This document shows, one piece after another, positions 21,352 through 34,088 of a stretch of 64,000 nucleotides of DNA (positions within the stretch are counted from its first letter, which is position 1; the number at the start of each line of letters is the position of its first letter). The stretch comes from Holothuria scabra (Eukaryota; Echinodermata; Holothuroidea; Aspidochirotida; Holothuriidae): contig CM074185.1 of NCBI GenBank assembly GCA_037179385.1, positions 53,261,000 through 53,324,999 on the forward strand. Reading direction: 5' to 3'. Both the position numbers and the translations under genes were made by a program. The notes under the pieces are model-generated. The model was not told the origin of the DNA. It ran no database searches and saw only the letters and a list, made by a program, of their open reading frames with translations.

Positions 21352-21636
21352 CAGTGCCACCGGAAGGTATTTTCGATTGGGGGCTGACTCGGGCTGACCA
21401 TCTAAGCGGAGACCCACCATCGGTTGGCGCGGAGCGTACAGAAAATTTTGAAAAATCGCAACCCCTCAGACGGCCGGAAATGACATTTCCCGGGCTTGTT
21501 AATAGTATCTAAGCAGTCGTTATTTTGACCTTTCGTTGTAATAAAATGTTCACTTCAAAAAAAAAAAAAAAAAAAACTATATATGGCAAAATTATTGGGG
21601 GCTGCAGCCCCCCCTCCCCCGCTTCCAACAGCCCTG
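21352..21636. mobile_element. GCGGAGCG-family element, 285 bp, 5-bp TSD
   Basis: Starts CAGTGCCACCGG and ends CCAACAGCCCTG. CGATA occurs immediately on both sides (21347-21351 and 21637-21641). The interior has the family core (TCGGTTGGCGCGGAGCGTAC, CAGACGGCCGGAAATGACAT), an 18-20 A run and GGGGGCTGCAGCCCCCC near the right end. The 5-bp duplication is suggestive, not proof. Confidence 0.6.
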
Positions 21637-21924
21637 CGATATACTGACAGTTTAGCATTTTAGTTTCCACTGAACATATGAGTCAAATGTTTTATCACGT
21701 ACCGTACCCCGTCATAAAAGACCCCTTTCCAAATATTAAAATACTGCAGGGGGTGGTATATAGAGGAGTGGGTGTACGTTGACTGTCATGCCGGATATTT
21801 TACCGAGGCCACAAACGACGGGTAGCAAATTTCCGTCTACCCTGTAGTTTGTAGTTGCTATTTGGAAAGGTTTAAATTCCCAAATCCCAGCACATTTTTT
21901 TTTTTTCACAAAAAACATTCTTAC

Positions 21925-22270
21925 TTCCAGTATTCTTCTGTCGGACGAACTCGTTTTCCGTCAAACGGATCTACGTAGTTGGAAAAATTATATTCACCAG
22001 ATGGTGTCACTTCTATGCCGTAGCTAAGGCGTTCTTGTGACGTCATATCGTCGGGATTCACACAGCTACCATTGGTAACGATTATGCTGGATTTGGAAAT
22101 ACACTCCGCGATTAGTTCACTACATAAAACTGTGTTCCATTCATTGTAACAGCCTATCCAAGGCAAGGTTCTTCGGAATGAGGCGAAGAGATAGAACAGA
22201 ATATACGCAGTGACAAGCATAAAAGAAATATTTCCAATACCAGTTGCAAAAAGCATACCGTATCCTATAC
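21925..22270 (-). CDS. SLC6-family transporter, exon 3 (TM3 and large EL2)
   Basis: A 346-nt exon with acceptor ATTTTACAG and donor GTAAGA. It starts by completing the Gly of ...LLKG and reads IGYGMLFATGIGNISFMLV, TAYILFYLFASFRRTLPWIG, CYNEWNTVLC, then the extracellular loop to FDGKRVRPTEEYW. The paired cysteines in WIGCYNEWNTVLC are eight residues apart, as in the conserved EL2 disulfide of SLC6 proteins. NGS and NFS are likely N-glycosylation sites. EL2 is long and its middle (SKSSIIVTNGSCVNPDD) is not conserved in the family as far as I can recall. PTEEYW before TM4 matches the family's PxxEYW motif. Confidence 0.95.
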
Positions 22271-23305
22271 CTGTAAAATATAACGTTCATAATGTTGGAA
22301 TGAGTACCATGTCCCAGCAGAGGATGTTCACGACCAGCGAGAAAAACAATCTTCCATGCATTTAAAAGTAACTGATGTAGCATTTCCTTCATGTAGCATT
22401 GCAAAATCTGTTCATAAAATTTTCATAAAAATTAAATTTATATTACATTAATCTTTTTCGTCTCTCATCGACCCCCCCCCCCCTTATTCTTCTTGATCCT
22501 ATTAAAGGTAGCCACAAGAATTATCATCATGCTATATTTTTCGGTTCCGAAAGGGAATGTCAGTTTGGTTCATGGAAGCTCTATCTCCGAGGTAGTTTTT
22601 TCACGGTTAGTTCTCTGATCAGGTTCTGGTAATGGTAAGGTCTACAGTCTATAAAGAGCAAAAGGGTCAAATGTTTCAGTCCAAACCGCTATGGGCAATA
22701 TTTGGTTGCTACGAAGAAATGTGTTAGGCCCATGTTCTTGATATTTATCCCATTATTGTTATACGAGTGCTGTATTTTTGCTACTTTTTTGCCCGATTCC
22801 CTAAAATGTCTCAAGGGTCGTCCGCAATGAAAAATTATGGGTGACGTGTCCTCTTATCATCCATGCTTTCGCTCCCTATATGCATATGACTTTAACAATT
22901 AATTTGTTTTCTTTTTTAACAAAGCTAGAACGCATGATTTTAAGTTATTTTCAACAAAACAATGCTAACCGTTTAATCACTGAAAGAGCACTGATAACCT
23001 GTAAATAAAAGTAGAAATTCTCTTGGGATATAAACTTACACAAAAATTACCTTAACGAAGAGGTTCTGCTAGATATTCTTATAAAACTGTAACTGAGAAA
23101 ATGAAGAAGAAAACGTTATTTTCCAGTGAATTACTTTTACATTTCGTCTGTCACAGTAATGACAAATGATTGGAAACCCTTTTCTCAGTTTCTGTTAACT
23201 TAAAGAAATTTTCAGTGTATCCGTGTACTGTGCAATCTGCATATCAAATTCGTTTAAAAACCTCAGTAAGTGGTTAAAGAATAAGATAAACTGATAAAAA
23301 CTAAC
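22271..23305. other. SLC6 intron 2
   Basis: No recognised repeat or gene. A 13-C run lies near 22471. Confidence 0.5.
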
Positions 23306-23437
23306 CTTTTAAAAGTGGCACAGCCTTCCAAACAGTGATGACTCCTTGGCTAGCGTACTGCCCAAACGCCATCTCTAAAAACATCATGGGTAGTCCGGTA
23401 AACAGTAACATAATGAGATATGGAATTAGAAATGCAC
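23306..23437 (-). CDS. SLC6-family transporter, exon 2 (TM1 end, TM2)
   Basis: A 132-nt exon with acceptor CTTCCAATAG and donor GTTAGT. With the G from exon 1 it reads [44 protein letters not shown] and ends one base into Gly. GAFLIPYxIMLLxxGLPxxFLE and GQYxSxGxIxVWKAxPLxKG are diagnostic for the SLC6 TM1-TM2-IL1 segment. The VITVWKAVP stretch is more like amino-acid, GABA or osmolyte carriers than the B0AT group (inference from remembered motifs). Confidence 0.95.
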
Positions 23438-25803
23438 CTATTGGAAGTGAAGAAAATGCCACTTTCTACAATATCTATAAATGCATTAAGTATGCTCTTA
23501 GTTCTAGATGACAGACGACCAGCTGGAAAGCACATGAAAGCGACAAATTATTTAGTTACTGAACCCTAAGAAATTTGAAAATTGGAGCAACAACTTGCAC
23601 AGTTAAAAAACCTTATGACTGTGGAAGATACAGAAATTTTTTGCACAGACATGTCTTTTTCACATAGACCTACATACTAGGGGAAGAGACTGGCCCTTCA
23701 GTCCTTTACACAACGCACGATCAACTCATTTGGTCCCGCAGATATGGGCTCCTTTTCCTAGAAATGTTGCTCTCAAATGTAGAAACCGTCGGGGAACACA
23801 ATGTGGAGGGGTTCAGGGAATAGATACCTGTATTTGAAAAATTAATCTGCTATCTGAAATTTCGCACTTGCTCTGTCATAAAATTGCACTGGATAACCAC
23901 TTCCTCTCTAAGGAAGGTTTATCTGGAGCTGACTATGCTAATCTTTTTAACATCAATCTGAGCGGTTGTAGGTTTTCTTGTTACGGGGCGGCGCTGATGA
24001 AGTGCTTGGAAATAGATTTTCCTTGTGTTTGAGAAAAGAAAGGATGCAGCCTCTGGACCCATGCGGCAGCTAGAAAAGGGGTATTTTACTGGGGAAATGT
24101 TGTCCTGACCGAGAGATTATCTTATTTTATCGCCACTACCGGCTGGGGAGCGTACAAAAAATTTTGAAAATCGTGACCCTACAGAAAGCTTGAAATGGCA
24201 TTTACAAGACTAGTTTGCATAATCTTATTACTTTATTTTGCGCTCTCGTTTGCAAGTTGTCTTAACTTTAAGTTTAAGACAAACCGTCTTCTAAAAATTC
24301 GGTCGGGGCCTAATATCTCAATTCAGGTCAGGAGCAGACGAAACAATTTCGAAGTGGGTGGGGTGATGATATGGGCTAAAATTTCGTAACAACATCTAAG
24401 CGGAACGTCTTCATCATTCCAAAAATCCCACAGACAAACGGAAATGGCATTTCCAAAGTTCTTAAGTGGAAACAAAGCATTTTTGCAATAAAATTCGTAC
24501 TTTAATTAAAATCTGTACAAAATTATAATTATTCGGGTAAAACTTACGACACTGTTATACACAGGAGTGCAAAATAAGTCCTTTAGGACTCAAATGGCAC
24601 TACAGATGATTGATGTCACTTTACTGAGACAAATATTTAGAAATAACGAAGTAACAATTGAGATAATTTGGAATTTTATGAAAGAAAATTTTGGAAAATA
24701 GCACAGTATGTTGATCGTGTCACTTGGTCACCTGTTGTCATTTACCCTTAGGACACATTTAGAGCGGAGCTCGAAAAAGTTTCCAAAACTGCTTTCTGGT
24801 TGCTATTTAGGCAGCACGAAGTGCACAGAAAACTTCACTTTTTAAAGAAATAATTACAAATATGGAGCTGGTATTAGAGAAATTTCTTATTATAAGAAAG
24901 TAAAGTTGGAAAACTTGCGTTGCATTGCAATTTACCGGTGTTATATACCGATGTTCTTGTGTCACATTCGGGAATTTGATGCTGCATCACTGACTGTATA
25001 ACCGGAAAGTTAATATCAGTTGGCGCTGATCACACAAGAATTTTTTACCGTATATACATTTCAGATCACCAGATATGAAATTTCCTTCCTTTTTTTAATT
25101 GATAAAACCTAATTGATTTTGTATATTTACCGCCCCTACAGGTAAATATATTGCTTAACTGTCGTGTAACATGAAAATGACTAAGTTGGGTATGATGTGA
25201 AAAGTATTACTAGAAAAAAACCAAAGAAAGTTGCCTCAATCTCCAAAATCGGTCTAAACTTGACCATTTAACAGAGTGATATCGATTTGCACTTACTCAT
25301 GCATTAACATGAGCTCAATATGCAAATCTTGTGATGTCTCGGGAGCGACATACCATATATTGCTCATGTTATCCTTAGTTTTTGCATTCTTTGTTTCGAG
25401 GACAACTGAAACATTACTATGTCTTGAGGGTTTTTTACTTTGAAAGTTTAAATTGCGTCCCTGAAAATCATCAGTACCAATTACCAATCATCTGATGAGG
25501 AATAAAGAAATGATATGTTGTTAATAACATAAATATCACATGAAACACTGAAAATCATTATTTAAACATAAGCAACAAGTTGCTTCAGAAACATTCAAAC
25601 TTTGAAAAGGTATTTTTTGAAAGCCGTTAAGATACTTGCATAATTTGAACGGATTTTTCCTAAGAGAAGCTTACTCCGGATCTGCCATTTGCTCCGTAAG
25701 CTGCCAGATTGCGTACCGAGTTTTTGTAATCATTTTGAATTTTCATTGAAAATTTACCGTGAGTATGATTTCTATTTTGCGAGCAAATTTTTGGTAGTTT
25801 ATG
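23438..25803. other. SLC6 intron 1, left part, with repeat fragments
   Basis: GCGGAGCG-family fragments lie at about 24110-24215 (GGGGAGCGTACAAAAAATTT, GAAATGGCATTTACAAG) and 24395-24470 (TCTAAGCGGAACGTC, GGAAATGGCATTTCC). Sequence at about 24830-24930 resembles 49495-49590 in the element at 48953-49691. The remainder is unrecognised. Confidence 0.5.
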
Positions 25804-25811
25804 GACAAATC

Positions 25812-26896
25812 CAGTGGCGGAGCTGCCATGTGGTCAGGGGGGCGGTCGCCCCCCTGACGGACCAAAATCGTCTGTCGGAGCCCCTTTTGGGTTTTCAACA
25901 TACTTTACTCTTTCGCCATTTTTGGCAAGAGACAAAATATAATAGCGTTGTTTTAAGGCCAAGATAACAAAATGCTCAAACAGCCACCAATAAATGTCAT
26001 TACTGCACTTCATTCTGATGAAAAGGGTCATCTTCTGTAATATAGGGATAGGTTTTGCCGCAAACGTATCTTCATGCTTTATACGCACTAATGAATGTTG
26101 TCGCTGTGCTAAGTTCATTGTTTCCACACCAAGCGTGTTTATAAGCTTACAAAATACACAGACTGACGGACTGACTGGCCAGGTGCCAAAAATGTACACC
26201 TAACGGTCATTAATTTCCATAACTTTTCCCCCGCTAGGATTGCTTGCTATTTAGCTGTAGCAGGTTTAACCTTTACCTTAAAAAAGTAGCCTATTATTAC
26301 ATTAAAATCTTAAATCGAGACCTGACATTAACACACAAAATATAATGACTGCGTTCATACTAGAATGTGGAAGAGACCGATAGAAACATGCGAGTCCGCA
26401 GGTAGGGGCAATGGGGGGAACTTTCCCTCCCCTGGAAAGTAAATACAAAAACATGAAAAAACGAAGAAAACAAAGAAAAAGACGAAGAAAAATTAACATC
26501 GATACTTCTTAACAGTTCACTCAGGGTTTTCCCTATTTATATGCGGTAAACAGAAATGTCATTTCCAGCGATCTGAGCGGCATTTTGGGCCAAAATTTTC
26601 TTGCGCTCCGCGCCAACTCATGGTGGCGCGGAGCTTTCCCCCTACAAGAATATAGCCCCCCCCCCCCGAATTTTCTTCAGCGAAGCCCATGGATAGAAAT
26701 TTTTAAGATGTTTTAATAAAAAAAACTTGCTGAGGAGAAATGTCAAAGTGCTCTTCTACCAGGTGAAAATCAAAATAATGGAAAATCTGAAAAGCCGAGG
26801 CTTCGATCGTGCGGAGGCTGAGGGTATTTAGTCCTTCGAAGCCCCCTGCAGACCTTTTTTCGCCCCCTCTGACCGAAACCCCTAGCTCCGCCACTG
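25812..26896. mobile_element. hAT-like non-autonomous element, ~1.09 kb
   Basis: Starts CAGTGGCGGAGCTGCC and ends AGCTCCGCCACTG, a 13-bp perfect terminal inverted repeat of the CAGTGGCG type. Flanks are GACAAATC (25804-25811) and GAAAAATC (26897-26904), an 8-bp duplication with one mismatch. No transposase frame. The first ~560 bp share homology, in reverse orientation, with 52330-53139. A second element (26387-26691) is nested inside. Between 25834 and 26199 an open minus-strand frame exists, but the homologous copy has frame-breaking indels, so it is not considered coding. Confidence 0.8.
26387..26691. mobile_element. GCGGAGCG-family hAT-like MITE, 305 bp, nested
   Basis: Starts CATGCGAGTCCGCAGG and ends GCGAAGCCCATG. 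GATAGAAA flanks it on both sides (26379-26386 and 26692-26699), a perfect 8-bp duplication. The interior has the family core in reverse orientation (CGCTCCGCGCCAACTCATGG) and a 13-C run close to the right end. Confidence 0.82.
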
Positions 26897-26904
26897 GAAA
26901 AATC

Positions 26905-27836
26905 TAGGAGTTTTCTGTACATGTAACTTAAAAAACATACCAAATATATTAAGATTGGAATTGTTGATCGCATTTTCTCAAGCCCCTGTCGGAAATTCGG
27001 GTCTTGAGGAAGCTTAGGGAGCTGTCTGCCCCTGTCTCCTCTGTCTATGGTTAGATCTTTAATGTTATCCTATTATCATTTCGTTTGAAAATCTGAAAGT
27101 GTGAACGGTAGGGTTTGGACTAGGTTCCGTTTAATAAAAGTTTAAGAAATATATCATGCTGTTCAATTAAAAGGCAAAATTATTCATGTACGATAGAAAA
27201 ATTAAGCCTTGGAAAATTTTACGAGGACGGGCGCAGTTTACGTTACTTCTAAATCCTGAAATCCGGACCTGTCTAGAATGAAGAATGTTGAAAAGTACCC
27301 CGATATAGAAGTGATATTGAAACAATGATATGGACTTAGTATCCATTGAAACGGATAGAAATGAGAAATACAGCATTAAAAGTACATTTTACCTTTTATG
27401 ACAGAGATAAATATTAAAAAAAATGGTATATCTGTCGTATTTCACTTTCGTTTGGACAACTATATATTTATTACGGTCAACCCCAATTACCGCGTTCCAG
27501 CTTGTCTGATGGACAGTATGAAAAATCGGACGTGGCCATACCACCGGTAGATGGGTGACATCCTGTAACCGAGACCTATAGAAACTCAACATAGTCACTC
27601 ATACCTCTTATAGCATGATTCATCTACAAGATTGCGAATTGTGCTGCTACAATTTTCTGATCAATCGACTGTCGACATATATGGGCTAACATGTGTCTTC
27701 AAGCAGTCAGAAACTGATATATCGAAGCTCTGTTTGCAATGCCGAATATGAGATAGAGATGAGGATAAATCATGAGACACGTCATTTATTTCGGTACCAC
27801 TTATATGAGAATTTTTAAGCAGTATTATAGTCTTAC
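26905..27836. other. SLC6 intron 1, right part
   Basis: A fragment at about 26975-27050 (GGAAATTCGGGTCTTGAGGA, CTGTCTGCCCCTGTC) is a reverse-oriented end of the family seen at 53184. No other content recognised. Confidence 0.5.
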
Positions 27837-27969
27837 CTCCACCGGTGTCAAATGTAAGATACGGAAACCTCCACACATTTCCAAGACCTACACAGTAGCC
27901 CAGCAAAGACAAAAGAAATTCTGCTTTGCTGCTCCATGTTGCACGTTCATATTTTTCCGAGAGCCCCAT
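27837..27969 (-). CDS. SLC6-family sodium:neurotransmitter symporter, exon 1 (start, TM1)
   Basis: First recognised coding exon of a plasma-membrane transporter that couples uptake of a small solute to sodium, usually with chloride. It reads [40 protein letters not shown] and DTGGG, with donor [17 protein letters not shown] in the unwound TM1 is the family signature for sodium and substrate binding. The position where monoamine transporters carry Asp is Gly here (GYCVG), which argues for an amino-acid, GABA or osmolyte substrate. The ATG at 27969 is preceded by an in-frame TGA seven codons upstream; a CTTCCTTGTAG acceptor-like site lies just upstream too, so a 5' UTR exon may exist. The N-tail of about 11 residues is short for the family. 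All seven exons join in frame (1,108 nt, ~369 aa of a usual ~600). Confidence 0.94.
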
Positions 27970-29500
27970 TGTATCGAAAGTCGGTGTTCAACTTCTACAA
28001 GGAAGGAAATATTGCTACCAAAATTAGTAAAATGTATTTTCCTGTAAGGCTCAAGAGACCATGCAAATGGCATTCATGTTATTCTAAAATATGATAGAGG
28101 TAGATCGCATAACTCAGCTGTCATGGCAAATCCGACTTAAGCGAAGTGAAAGTCAGCCAGTCGACTAACTCACCAATAGCTGGCAACCAGAAAAACTTAC
28201 CAAATTCCTTCGAATGCACCAATGTAGAGGTGTTTAACGGACTCACTCGTAAAAGTCTAACACAAAACTTTATGGCATTGCTAGGTAAGGTAGATTAAAA
28301 GTGCCATGAAGATTTAGTCTCTGGAATGTTGTATGGTAAGATGAAATTTAACGACACACCAACACGAATGTGTTGTATAGTGTCAGTCAACTCGATTGGA
28401 AGTTCAAAGTAAAAATTAATTTTCCAGTTTGTCTCACATTCAGACTTGGTTTCCCTTTAGTCGCCTCTTACGACAGGTGGGAAATACCGTGGACATATTC
28501 ACGGCCAGACGTTTCAATACTAAATGACACTATCAATTGGCACAGCGTTGTAACATTCAAAAGATAACTCGAGAACGTGGCAATTTATGATAAGTCAATA
28601 CAGATTATTGCACAAGAATCATGATACATTATTGGCATCACCAGCACTGTAACAAGCATTTTACACTTCCTTTTTTTAGGTATGGGAATATATACAGTTC
28701 AGCAGGTTACAGTGGCGACAACTCACTGAGCAGGTGAAGGGGGCACCTCAAATACAAAACTAACTTGATGAATAGAACCTCACTGAACAAAAAAGTCCTC
28801 CCGACCCTCTGGCAAAGGGCCGTCCGACGAAATCAAACGTTAAACTGCTTCCCGAAGAAGCTAACCGTCGGGGGGGGGGGGTGTAGGGGGACAACTTGCC
28901 CCCCCTACCCCGGAAAATAATTTGGGAAAATTTGATGAAATTGGGGAAATTTGATGGTTTCTCAGAATTTTACAAATTTTTCTTAAAATTGTTGTTAGAA
29001 TAAGAAATTGTGAGACATTTCTCATACATAATTCGTATTTTCATGCAACAAATTAACCCAGATTTCGTCAGTGTCGAAACCACCGGCCCTACTCGCGCTC
29101 CACAGAAATGTCCTCGCCGCGTAGCAGATTAAATGTTCACTTGTATACGTGCGGGTGTTATGATCAGTGCATTTCAGTGCACAGGAAGCCGTTATTCAGG
29201 AATTTAACAACAGCCGATACAGTACAACTAACACTGAAAGGCTGTAAACCCGAACTTATCCCCCTGTACACAGTCTCTGCGTTGTGCACTTTGGGAATTC
29301 AGTAAAAGGATGTGAAAACTGGCAAGTCACTAACGTAGACCCCCCCCCCCCCTCATGTTAATAAATTGTCCTACAAGCTATTAGTACCTACACCGATTTT
29401 ACTCTGTGTACATAACGATGGGTGGGGCTGAAACAATCCATGGCCAACGATAAACTTAAGTTAGTCTAGAAATTAGAATGGACGGGATCCATTGACATAC
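27970..29500. other. Upstream of SLC6 start; repeats, no gene
   Basis: No clear TATA or initiator could be assigned to the SLC6 gene. CAGTGGCGACAACTCACTG at 28714 resembles an isolated hAT-like end. A 13-G run followed by GCCCCCCCTACCCC at about 28869-28914 could form a hairpin, and a C run lies at 29340-29352. No coding frame is convincing. Confidence 0.4.
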
Positions 29501-29559
29501 TTAGATTTTGTTACGTAGTCTAATCCCTGGAGGCTTACAGGCTGGTTCGGGACAATAGT

Positions 29560-31150
29560 TTCTGCTCACTTGTTGGGTGTAACAATAAACGAAGGGGGAA
29601 CCATTGGGCCATGCCCCTCACAGGTTCCATTTTTCTTTGTTTTTAAAAATACGTAGTCGAACTTCAGCAACACAGATTTTACTTCAAAAGATAGTATATG
29701 TGGCACCAGATTGCATATAAGGACACCCAATTTTTCACAAATTTTCAAAGGGGAAGGATTGTCTCTGCACGGCCCCTCAGTGATGCCAGTTTTTTTAATT
29801 CTTACAAACAGGCAAATTCTGTGGAATTCCAATTTTTACTTAAAAAGGTAGACTCTGTATCCCACTGGTGGCATCGATAAAATAAAGACTACATGTTTAG
29901 ATTCTCTTTACAAGCATGAATACACTATTTTTTACCATCTAAGGGGTCTAATTTTTCGAAATTGTCTTTACGCTCCCCGCCAACCAGTGGTGTCCCTTTG
30001 CTCAGTCTTTTGGGCAAAACTACTTTTCAGGGGACTGGGGTCAAATTAGCTCTTAACTCTCGTATTAATTTGTAGTTTGCAAACATATTTTGAAAGGGAG
30101 CATTTTATTGCAAACGACAAAAGAAGAAAGCGACTGGTTATATTTCGTATAAGTCTGGAAAATGTTATTTCCGGCCATCGGAGGGGTCTGATTTTTCGAA
30201 ATTTTCTCTACGCTCCGCACCAACCAATGGTGGCGCTCCGCTTAGATAATTTTTATGACAAAAGAAGGTTTTGTGGCCAAGAAGAACCGCAAATCCTACA
30301 CCGATCAATGCTCTTTTATTCTGACTCCTAAAAGTGTGCAAATTTGATGACAAGTTTTACTTCGGAAGGTAGCATAAATGGCATAACAATGCATGTGAAG
30401 ACACAAAAGTTTCAGTTGTATCCTCATGAACCACCACGATTCAACTATTAACACTGTTCCTGTCAAAGTTGAAAATCTTGCACCATTATGCATCTAGGCT
30501 CCTTGAAAACGTCAAAAAATTTCTGGACACCCCTCCCCTTAGACCATTCTGCATGCGCCCCCCCCCCTTTAGAGAAATCCTGCGTACGCCACTGCGTTAG
30601 TACATGCAAATAAACCATATATTGTTGACCAAGATAATATCCTAAGAGTTTTAATTTCCAATTGCTCTATGTTATACTTTAAGATTAAAATGCAGGAAAT
30701 ATTACATAGTGAAATGGTAATGTTGTTATTCTTGTAAATTTGCATATTTTATGAGATACATACACATTAACCGGGAAAAGTTTTGGGGAAATTTCATGCC
30801 TTTGACCCCGGCCTGGAAAAAAATCCCAGCTACGCCACCGTGACAGAGACACAATCACAGCTGCATAATTTTTTTTCTCCACAGATGTTTTGTAAAAGCT
30901 AGGGAAATCTTAGCAGGCAGTAACTTTTTCTCGTACGTCCACTTATTAGTCAATGTACGCTGTTCAATGCTGACCACCGGTGACGTACGAGTGCGAACAT
31001 TGGACCATGCCCTTCAACTAATGCCATTTCATTGTTTTAGTTGTACAATAAAATATATTAGCACAAAGTTTTTTTCCAAATGGTAGCATATGTGGCAGCA
31101 AAATTTGAATAAAGACAACTAATTGTTTTCCAAATAGTTCCGAGAGGAGA
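29560..31150. repeat. Three fragments of one dispersed repeat family
   Basis: Blocks near 29640-29880, 30060-30600 and 31000-31150 share CAAATWTTACTTCRAAWGGTAG, ATGTGGCA and AGACACAAAA-type words and match 51000-51400. The 30060-30600 copy begins with a reverse GCGGAGCG core (CTCCGCACCAACCAATGGTG at about 30213) and ends GCGTACGCCACTG at 30595, a hAT-like terminus. Another such terminus, AGCTACGCCACCG, lies at about 30828-30840. The matching left ends were not found. Confidence 0.55.
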
Positions 31151-31203
31151 AGAAAACTATTTTATCTAAAACACTCACCCAGACCGACCGTCGATCACAC
31201 AAC

Positions 31204-31243
31204 ATACCATAATGTAACCCCCCCACACACACACACACACTTT
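31204..31243. repeat. Short (CA)n
   Basis: A poly-C run followed by about nine CA units. Confidence 0.8.
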
Positions 31244-31420
31244 GAGAGGAATCCCTACCAATCCTTGTTGTTCAGGTTTTATTCAAAGTAGCGCTGAAAC
31301 TGGCATCTCGCAATCAAGTATAAAATTTGTAGTCAAACATTGGAATCATCCTCAAATGATTGCCACTTATTCTCATAGAACAATTGAGGAAGAAATAGGG
31401 CGCTGAAGGAAGCCTTATCC

Positions 31421-31457
31421 AGGGAGGTGTTATAAGATATCTAATAACACCTCCCTG
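31421..31457. mobile_element. 37-bp palindromic micro-insertion with 8-bp TSD
   Basis: AGGGAGGTGTTAT..ATAACACCTCCCT is nearly self-complementary over its whole length. CCTTATCC stands at 31413-31420 and again at 31458-31465. Its arms match the 28-bp insertion at 14704-14731 base for base, except for a shorter and altered centre. Confidence 0.85.
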
Positions 31458-31465
31458 CCTTATCC

Positions 31466-32657
31466 ATGTACCCTTCATATTAATATCTCTTGATCTGACT
31501 TGACACATAGGGAGATTAATTATTCCAAAAAATTCGTCATTACAGTCTTTTCTGTCTGTTTCTAGGAGACAACACGTTGCATTTTAGCTGGTTTGTGGGT
31601 CTAGCTCGTCGGCCCATTCGTTAAAATTTTCATTTATTCTTTCAAGTAGTTTGACAAAATACGTGACATGCAACCCCAAAGTGGAAACCATCTTACAGGC
31701 AATATGCCGCGACAGCTTATCGGTGTTTCTATTCTATCGCAGTTATTTATAGGAATAACCAAAGTTGCATGTAAGGTATTCATGAAGATTGATAGCATGT
31801 AGGCCTAAATCATGCTTTTTAACTTAAGTTAAGCACTAATTCCATCGATTATAACCAAACCCCCTTTCAGGCATACTGACGAACTACCAAAACTGAATTT
31901 CACGAGTCGATTGATTTTACATACCACCAGTGCTACCTCAGTCGCCGGGTATTTGTGTGTAAAATTGTCTTTATGTTTTAAATTTTAGAGAGTAAATTAT
32001 TGTACAAATTCATCTAAATTTTTCATGACAAACAAACAAATTCGGACGGAATTGCATTCGTCACTTGGTCAAAATGAACAAATTGTCATAAATTTGTCAC
32101 ATTGTCACATTAATTTGCAACTTGTTACTAGCCTATCCCCCAAACAAGACGACTTTATTGTGATATCACGGTCTACATAAATAGGCTTTCAGAAAGCCAA
32201 AACAAAGGCTGACTTCAAAGCTCGACTGCTTTGTGTATCATTATAATCGAAACTGTCATAGACATGATCATCCTTCCCACTTGATGTTACATGTGTAGAT
32301 TTCGTAGAAAACTCTTTTCGATTGTGATGTGTTCATATTTGTTTAATTTATTAGTTTTAAATTTCATAAGTTTTAAATTTCATAAGTTTTAAAAAGAGTG
32401 GATAATTTTTTGGAGATGTCCGACCCCATCAAAACAAATCGAGGAGGCGACACCTCCGCTCGTGGCCCCTTTATGATTCACGTCCATGTTCACTACATGG
32501 GCTAAAACATAAGGTTGTAATCGCCACCTGTTTACTTCACCAAGCACGTTACAGTTACTGCTTCTCTTCCTGGGTTGTAGATTCATTGTCCACTACAATA
32601 TTTTTTCACCCAGAAACGTCATTTTGCAAGTGAAGATACCTAATTCTGGCCATCATG
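31466..32657. other. No recognised content
   Basis: A 16-bp direct duplication (GTTTTAAATTTCATAA) lies at about 32353-32390. No exon, RNA gene or transposon was recognised. Confidence 0.4.
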
Positions 32658-33234
<577 letters not shown>

Positions 33235-33332
33235 TATTTAACTATTGACCAATACACGGAAAACATTTTTATTATATATATATATCGGTATATATATTCA
33301 TGATCGATATTCATATACTATATATCCTTTGA

Positions 33333-34088
<756 letters not shown>

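Noticed and set aside
23998..24030. Hammerhead-like CTGATGA...GGAAAT
   Set aside because: The required stem II and the flanking stems I and III do not form.
25834..26199. 121-codon minus-strand frame with a partly similar frame at 52785-52997
   Set aside because: The two copies differ by indels that are not multiples of three (for example near the AAGCTT block), so similarity is at DNA level of a repeat, not conserved protein.
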